From: Ustilaginoidea virens
Lineage: Eukaryota > Ascomycota > Sordariomycetes > Hypocreales > Clavicipitaceae
Assembly (NCBI RefSeq): GCF_000687475.1
Contig: NC_057319.1
Coordinates: forward strand, 3,090,001 to 3,154,000
Length of the DNA: 64,000 nt
Reading direction: 5' to 3'
In this document: piece by piece, positions 58,516 through 64,000 of the stretch
Numbering within the stretch: the stretch's first letter is position 1
How the letters are laid out: every line of letters begins with the position of its first letter
Translations under genes and position numbers: made by a program
The notes under the pieces: model-generated
Database searches by the model: none
What the model was told of the DNA's origin: nothing
What the model saw: the letters and a program-made list of their open reading frames with translations, nothing else

Positions 58516-59364
58516 GATGTTATTTTTTCTCTTTCGTCTAAATATGGCCCGCTGTCGATAATTTCTGGCGGGCTGAGGGAGGGAGCCTCTTCGGGGGGTG
58601 GGGATTTTGGGGCCGTCAATTTGGTTGGATGTGCTTGCGCAACGAGATGATGGGCTTCACATGAATGGACACGTTATGAGGTGGGATAACGGCAACGGGG
58701 AGAGAGAGAGAGAGAGAGAGAGTGCTGGTCGTGGATATCCAGATGCACGGCGAGCCTTTGGGAGCAGAGGCACAGAAAAGAACCACGGTGATGGGTATGA
58801 TGAGATGAGATGAGATGAGATGAGATTTCAAGATCTGGCTGGCTGGCTGGGCAAAACTTTCGATTGTTGGGCGCTACCTGAGAGCCAACTAGGCACCACC
58901 GGGCGCAGGCGCAGGAGGTTGTCCTGAGACGAGTGTTTCACGACGCGGCGCCATCAGATGTATTCCAAAACCAGCAAGGAGAGTTGGGACACCGACATCG
59001 CGACTCATTTGACGGATGCATTATGTACCCGTGCGATGCAGCAACAACTAACTGCAAAGACCACGGACGGACGGATTTCTGATGACCGACCAACCATCCC
59101 TGATCGGCAAGGTCACGAAAAACTTGAAAGAGACGGGTTTAAAGGACGGGGGAACGGTCCAGCACGTGACGACACACGTGAGAGCCTGCCGTTTCGCGTC
59201 ACGAGAAAATAACCCCCCCCCCCTTGGTTTTGCTCCTGTTGACATTGACACTAATAAGTCCCAACTGGTGGCTGAGCTGAGCAGCGGCATCTTCGACTGC
59301 AACCGACCTTTGCCGCAAACTTGCAACTGCGACTTGCACTTCAGTAGAGCTGGCTAGGGTGGCC
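58516..59364. other. Intergenic region upstream of MRPS5
   Basis: Includes a (GA)n microsatellite at 58700-58722, a GATGA array near 58796-58826, GGCT repeats near 58837-58852, and a short C run near 59212-59223. No gene recognised. Confidence 0.55.
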
Positions 59365-61112
59365 ATGAGCGTGGTACGCCCTGCGCGTAGTCTCCTCGGC
59401 AGATGCCTTGCCTCGAGCCGCTCCCGAGCTGCCCCGTCCCCAGCATCAGCAGCAGCATCATCAGCAGCATCAGCAGCAGCAGCAGCATCAGCATCAGCGA
59501 CTGCCGTCCAATGCCGGCAATTCCACAGCTCAGGCCCCCGTTCCAAGCGGCGGTCGCGGTTCAGGAACGTCAAGGCCGAGGAGATGGGGCTGCTGAACCC
59601 TTCGGTGCTGGAAAAGTACCGCGAGGAAAAGTTTCCCAGCTACTCGGACCGGGAGCTCGAGCTGCTCAAGCAGAAATACACCCCCGAGCAGCTGGAGGCC
59701 CTGCGGGCGGGCGAGCAGGCCATCGACCCAGACGACCTGATCATGCAGGGGCGGCTGCGCGACGACCCCTACCGGCCCAACTACGTGGAGGACTACACGG
59801 TCCTCGACCCCAGGTACGACCTGAAGCCCAAGGTCGACGTCACGCCCACGGAGCCCGAGTGGCTCGACCACAACGACTGGGCGGACCGGTACGGGTCGCG
59901 CATGTCGCAGCTGACGGGTAAGAAGACGAGCGACCAGCTCACGAGGGCCATGGTGCGGGCGCTGCGCAGGGTCCGCGAGAGCAACGGCGAGGACCTGATA
60001 GACCTGACCGAGGAGGAGCTCCGGGATCTCGAGGAGAACCCGGAGCTGCTGAGCAGGTACCTCGTCGGGGAGGGCGGCCCGGAAGAGCTGGCGGAGGCGG
60101 AGGCGGACGTCAATGCCAATGCCGGTGCCGGTGCCAGCGCCAGTGCCAGTGCCAGTGCCTCCGGCTCGGGCCTGCTCACCCGAGCGCAAGCCATGAAGCT
60201 CGACGAGGCCGTCGACGCCGAGTGGAAGCGCGAGCTCGACAGGCTGTCCGCCGTGGCGGACGAGCGCGAGGTCGAGCCGGGCAACCTGGAGCTGCTGGCC
60301 GACGGCCCCGCCGGCCTCAGCCGCGCCTTCTCCGCCGAGGCCGTCGAGCTGGGCAAGGTGCCCGGCGTGGAGGGCCTGTACAAGTCGGCGGCGGATCCCG
60401 AGGACGAGGGCCAGGACGACGGCGGCCACTACCAGGAGATCAAGCGCCTGACGGGCATGACGCTCCGCGACATCCAGTCCATCTACCGCAAGGTGCTGGT
60501 GACGCGGTTCGTTTCCAACCAGACCCGTCTGGGCAAGGTGCGCAGCGCCTCCGTCGTCGCCATCGCCGGCAACGGCAACGGCCGCCTCGGCCTGGGCATC
60601 GCCAAGTCCACCGAGCCGGGGTTGGCCGCCGAGACGGCCCAGCTGCTGGCCATCCGCAACATGAAGCCCATCCGACGGTACGAGAACCGCACCATTTACG
60701 GCAACCCCACGGGCAAGGTATCCGGGACGGTGGTGGAGCTGTTTTCCCGGCCCCCAGGTAAGTCAGATTTCTACAAGCGCCTGCATCCCACCTTTTGCAT
60801 ATGCGCATATACATATATATATATATATATTATATATCCCCCTCTGCAACCGAGGTGTCCCTTTCTGATGGAATCTTTCTCGCCCCGCCAGGCTTTGGCC
60901 TTCGCTGCCCCCACCGCATCTTTGAAATGTGCCGCGCGTCAGGCATCCACGACATGCACGCGCGCATGCCGCGGTCCAAGAACCCCATGAACTCGGTCAA
61001 GGCGGCCTACGAAGCTCTCCGGAACCAAATCGATCCCGAGGAGATTGCCGTAGGAAGAGGCAAGAAGATGGTTGACGTGAGAAAGGTGTATTACGGAGGA
61101 GCTGTATACTAG
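59365..61112 (+). CDS. MRPS5: Mitochondrial small-subunit ribosomal protein S5 (uS5m)
   Basis: Two exons, 59365-60757 and 60892-61112, give 537 residues. The 134-bp intron (GTAAGT...CAG) contains an AT microsatellite and joins ELFSRPPG to FGLRCPHRIFEMCR. The protein forms part of the mitoribosome decoding region. Seen: an Ala/Ser-rich presequence of about 50 residues ending before RQFHSSG, a long helical, acidic fungal-specific region, then the S5 double-stranded-RNA-binding domain (VLVTRFVSNQTRLGKVRSASVVAIAGNGNGRLGLGIAKS) and the S5 C-terminal domain with MNSVKAAYEALRNQIDPEEIA. The ATG at 59365 follows GGTGGCC. The internal Ala/Ser repeat (near 60121-60165) makes the protein unusually long in its middle. 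Confidence 0.94.
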
Positions 61113-61357
61113 ACCCCCCCCCTTCCCTTCCTTTCCCGCCCCGGTCGCGGCTGGCTAGCTGCCTTTTCTCTGCCGCCCCTTCCACGGTGTAGACTGCGCG
61201 AAGGCAGGGCCAGCAAAGTGTATTACCACCACATTTGTGCACTGGACCCTGTGCATGTATCTCAAGGTGCCATGGTGCTGTAAAACAAAAGCCGTAGTCC
61301 CGAGTTTCCTGCCGAGCTGCTGCTTCGCGGGCACCATGAAGCCCCCCGCGGCACCGG

Positions 61358-61656
61358 CTATCCCTCACCATACTCCTGCTGCAGCACAATGCTGTACACG
61401 CTCGTCTTGAGCAGCGTAAACGCCAGGCTCGCCTTGCGCTCCAGATCCCTCAGCCCGTCCAGAATCTCAATCGACGGGCTGGACGCCAGGCCGTCCAGCA
61501 CGGCCGCCAGCTGCTCACGACGGGGTCAGACACGGAATCATGAAGCGAGGGAGCCTGGCCTACCTGCTTCATGTTGTTGGCTAACCGCTCGTATTCTTCG
61601 AGGACTTCGTGTTCCAGGGGAGAGATTTCGGGTTGGGAGAGGATGTTTTGCTCCAT
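61358..61656 (-). CDS. DAD3: DASH complex subunit DAD3
   Basis: Two exons on the minus strand, 61656-61564 and 61510-61358, give 81 residues. The 53-bp intron (GTAGGC...GAGCAG) joins SPLEHEVLEEYERLANNMKQ to LAAVLDGLASSPSIEILDGLRDLERKASLAFTLLKTSVYSIVLQQE, matching the Dad3 pattern along the whole length. Dad3 is part of the ten-subunit fungal DASH/Dam1 ring that couples kinetochores to spindle microtubules. Family length is about 70-95. The last codons read EYGEG-stop; the GTATGG in that region could instead be a donor to a further short exon, so the exact C-terminus is uncertain. Exon 1 alone would end in an unrelated frame, which is why the gene is easy to miss. Confidence 0.9.
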
Positions 61657-62191
61657 CGTGCCGTCTGCTTCATGTCACCTGTGCTGGAGGATGATGGTTG
61701 AGACGCGTTGGGAGTGGTCTAGTAGATACAGTACATAGCGGAGGGACTTCCTCCCGACGCATCGTCGTGGGCTGCTCCGGGCGCGGCCCCCTCCCCCACT
61801 GCCAACTGCCACTGCCCACTGCCCACTGCCCACTGCCCACTGCCACTGCCAGCTGCCAACTGCCGCGGCCAATTGGCCACATGCAGCCTTTCTAAACTAC
61901 ATCTAATCTTCAGACCTGCTGCGTCAATGCAAAGAACAAAGCAACTGGATTGCAAAACTGCACCCGAATCGGCTAATACATCATATATTCATGACCGGCT
62001 CTCACAAACAAAGCAGACAAACACTGAATCGCTCACAACTCTAAAAAAGCTTTTTGCAATCTTTCCCAGTTCCTCGTTCTCGACCAATGTCTCCTGTCCC
62101 CAGCTCGAAAACAACAAGAGCTCCCAGTCGCAAACCCACAGTTTTCCAAGTCCACAGGCCCGGCCCATATCCATAGTACTATGCTCCAAGT
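61657..62191. other. Short intergenic region between two minus-strand genes
   Basis: Holds the promoter side of DAD3, a CACTGCC array, and the 3' flank of the downstream coiled-coil gene. No gene seen. Confidence 0.5.
61799..61865. repeat. ACTGCCC tandem repeat with variants
   Basis: About nine ACTGCC-type units of 6-7 bp (ACTGCCC, ACTGCCA, AGCTGCCA). The same unit type occurs at 22219-22252. Confidence 0.8.
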
Positions 62192-64000
62192 CTACACCTC
62201 TCCGCTTCCATATACGACCATGCCCGTCTCTACTCCAGCATCCGTCTCAACGACGCTCTCGGTCCACTCACTGCTCGTCTCGTCGTACTCGCTATACCCA
62301 GCCTCGGATTCCGTGTACTGGCTTGACAGAACCGTCGTTCCGGCGCTGCTACGCCGCAACGTTTCCGCATCGCTGGCCTCGCCATCATCATCCGCTGTCG
62401 AGTCGACTATCGAGTTGTCCTCGTCAATATGGCTCATGCTGCTGCTCGCCGGTGGAGAAAGAGTCACGCTCTCGGGTTCCTCCAGCTCCTCCACCGTCTC
62501 CCGCGCGCCCAAATTCTCCTTATCTTCATCCCCAAATCCTTCAGCATGATCCCCTCCCCAGCTGCGCTTGCGGAGACCGTGACCGGCCGCTGTTCTGACG
62601 CTTTGGCTCCGCTTGACGAGGGAAGACGGTGAATTGCTGCTGTTCATCTGGCTTAGTGAAGCAATTCGTCTCCCGGTCCCATTCTGAGTCGGTGCAGCCA
62701 AGTGTCTCTTCGTTGCCAGAGCCATGTTGACTGCTGGACGGCTCGACTTGGTGTTGGCGGACTGTTCGTCTTGCGCAGCCGGCTTCTTGACTCGCTTCCG
62801 GCTCATGTTGTCGCGCCCCTTGGTGCCCTTGACCATCAAGAGCAGGCGAGAGTGGTCCACAACGCCTTCTACAATTCGACGCTCCAGCCTCTCGGCGCGG
62901 TGCTCCATATCCGACAGCTCTTCCTTTCGGAGGCGAAGAGCGGTTTCGAGCGAGCCCACATCACCAGCGAGGCGAGTCTTTTGCCTAATTAGGCTTTCTT
63001 GCTCCAGTCGCAAGCTCAAAACGCTGGCTCTCATCCTCTCTTCTTCATCCTTCAAGCTGAGTAAGGATGCTTCCACGAGGTCGCGTTCAGCAATCTTCCG
63101 TTCCAACTCAAGTATTGTATCATGAAGCATCTTCTCTCGATCTTCGTGATCGTCTTCAATTCGTTGCCTCTGGGAAGAGAGAAATTGCGAAATCTCCGCG
63201 GCCGTGTTCACGACAGATTGGTGCACTTTGTCCAATGTCTCAAGTTGTGACAAGGCTTGAGCGGATGTAGCAGAGTGGTCCACAAGCTTATCGAGCTTCT
63301 CCTGAACAGAGCTGTCGTCGTACCGCTGCTCAACCAGTATGTCGAGCTTCTCCTGAACAGAGCTGTCGTCGTACTGCTGCTCAACCAGCATGTCGAGCTT
63401 ATCCTGAACGTTGCTATCATCGTATCGCTGCTCAACCAGCATGTCGAGCTTCTCCTGAACGGTGCTGTCGTCGTACCGCTGCTCGACCAGCATGTCGAGC
63501 TTCTCCTGAACAGAGCTGTCGTCGTACCGCTGCTCAACCAGCATGTCGAGCCTCTCCCGAACAGCGCTGTCGTCGTACCGCTGCTCGACGAGCATGTTGA
63601 GCTTTTCTCTGACCTCGGCATCGTCGTACTTCTGTTCCACCAACTGACTCAGCTTCTCTTGCACATCCGAGTCGTCATACTTTTCGGGAACAGGAAGCAT
63701 GGCCGGGTCGAATGGCTTCATGTCAGTAATCCTGTCGCGGATATCGGTGCTGGTAGACCTCGAGTGCTCAAAATGCTCGCCTACGAGCAAAAGAATATCC
63801 CTGACTGCCTCCAGAATCTGGGGTTGAAATTCCTTCACCTCGCCCTGCAGGCCCTCCAAGGTGGCGACTGCCTGCTGAATGTTCTCGCGTGTTTGCTGGT
63901 GCTCCGTCTTTTCCTCTGCATGATTCTCTTCCGTACGCGAAGCAAGATCCTCCACTTTGGAGAAGACAGTCTGCGATGCCTCCTCCATCTTTTCCAGTGA
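62192..64000 (-). CDS. Coiled-coil protein with 17-residue tandem repeats (cut by window edge)
   Basis: Minus-strand open frame of at least 602 residues, still open at the right edge: codons before the first ATG (63988) continue in frame, so the start may lie outside. From about residue 107 to 245 there are about eight consecutive repeats of 17 residues with the core LVEQRYDDS followed by [SATN]VQEKLDM; adjacent copies are nearly identical in DNA (51-bp unit), a sign of recent expansion or homogenisation. Around them are heptad-rich coiled-coil segments (EKMLHDTILELERKIAERDLVEASLLSLKDEEERM; LRLRKEELSDMEHRAERLERRIVEG). The C-terminal 200 residues are basic then acidic and Ser-rich. It is probably a cytoskeletal, spindle or scaffold-type protein, but I recognise no named family. 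Confidence 0.7.
   Translation of the reverse strand, partial: SLEKMEEASQTVFSKVEDLASRTEENHAEEKTEHQQTRENIQQAVATLEGLQGEVKEFQPQILEAVRDILLLVGEHFEHSRSTSTDIRDRITDMKPFDPAMLPVPEKYDDSDVQEKLSQLVEQKYDDAEVREKLNMLVEQRYDDSAVRERLDMLVEQRYDDSSVQEKLDMLVEQRYDDSTVQEKLDMLVEQRYDDSNVQDKLDMLVEQQYDDSSVQEKLDILVEQRYDDSSVQEKLDKLVDHSATSAQALSQLETLDKVHQSVVNTAAEISQFLSSQRQRIEDDHEDREKMLHDTILELERKIAERDLVEASLLSLKDEEERMRASVLSLRLEQESLIRQKTRLAGDVGSLETALRLRKEELSDMEHRAERLERRIVEGVVDHSRLLLMVKGTKGRDNMSRKRVKKPAAQDEQSANTKSSRPAVNMALATKRHLAAPTQNGTGRRIASLSQMNSSNSPSSLVKRSQSVRTAAGHGLRKRSWGGDHAEGFGDEDKENLGARETVEELEEPESVTLSPPASSSMSHIDEDNSIVDSTADDDGEASDAETLRRSSAGTTVLSSQYTESEAGYSEYDETSSEWTESVVETDAGVETGMVVYGSGEV

Noticed and set aside
59530..60429. 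299-codon minus-strand frame opposite MRPS5
   Set aside because: Shadow of the MRPS5 exon; composition (Leu/Gly/Val/Arg biased) reflects codon-position complementarity, with no recognisable domain.

Overview
The window is fungal nuclear DNA, most likely from a filamentous ascomycete (Pezizomycotina; Sordariomycetes, perhaps Hypocreales). I infer this from protein-coding genes cut by short GT-AG introns (about 46-180 bp, GTAAGT/GTATGT/GTACGT donors), a DASH-complex subunit, DUF7924 and F-box accessory genes, and long intergenic spacers full of homopolymers, microsatellites and two recurrent short motifs. There is no bacterial, CRISPR or phage content. No tRNA or rRNA gene could be supported. 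Species is inference only.

Layout. 2-8.2 kb: an aldehyde dehydrogenase of the betaine-aldehyde type and a carnitine acetyltransferase, both plus strand. 8.2-15 kb: an accessory patch with a decayed gene, a DUF7924 protein that needs a 46-bp intron to be read, an F-box-like protein, a two-exon gene fragment that shares its TATA/5' region with the F-box gene, and an AT-rich, transposon-relic-like island. 15.4-21.2 kb: RAD57 and the second-largest subunit of RNA polymerase III, convergent; the latter has a 13-nt exon. 21-25.5 kb: long spacer. 25.6-29.8 kb: a six-exon Puf-family RNA-binding protein. 31.8-38.1 kb (minus): RPL15 in three exons, an unrecognised three-exon gene, and a PSP1-domain protein. 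38-43.8 kb: long spacer with minisatellites. 43.8-49 kb: NFU1, a degenerate AT-rich stretch, a HIT zinc-finger protein and a low-complexity orphan. 52.9-57.7 kb: a RasGEF carrying an N-terminal degenerate Ras-like domain, then an orphan. 58-64 kb: a possible small membrane protein, mitochondrial ribosomal protein S5, the small spliced DASH gene DAD3, and a coiled-coil protein with 17-residue repeats that runs off the right edge.

Most genes are housekeeping and functionally independent (translation, transcription, DNA repair, kinetochore, Fe-S assembly, acetyl transfer). The unusual material lies in the 8-15 kb patch, the pseudo-GTPase/RasGEF fusion, the tiny exons, and a 9-bp intergenic motif (TACTCCGTA/TACGGAGTA) found far more often than chance predicts. 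All exon joins below were worked out by hand from splice signals, frame and family similarity, and none has transcript support.
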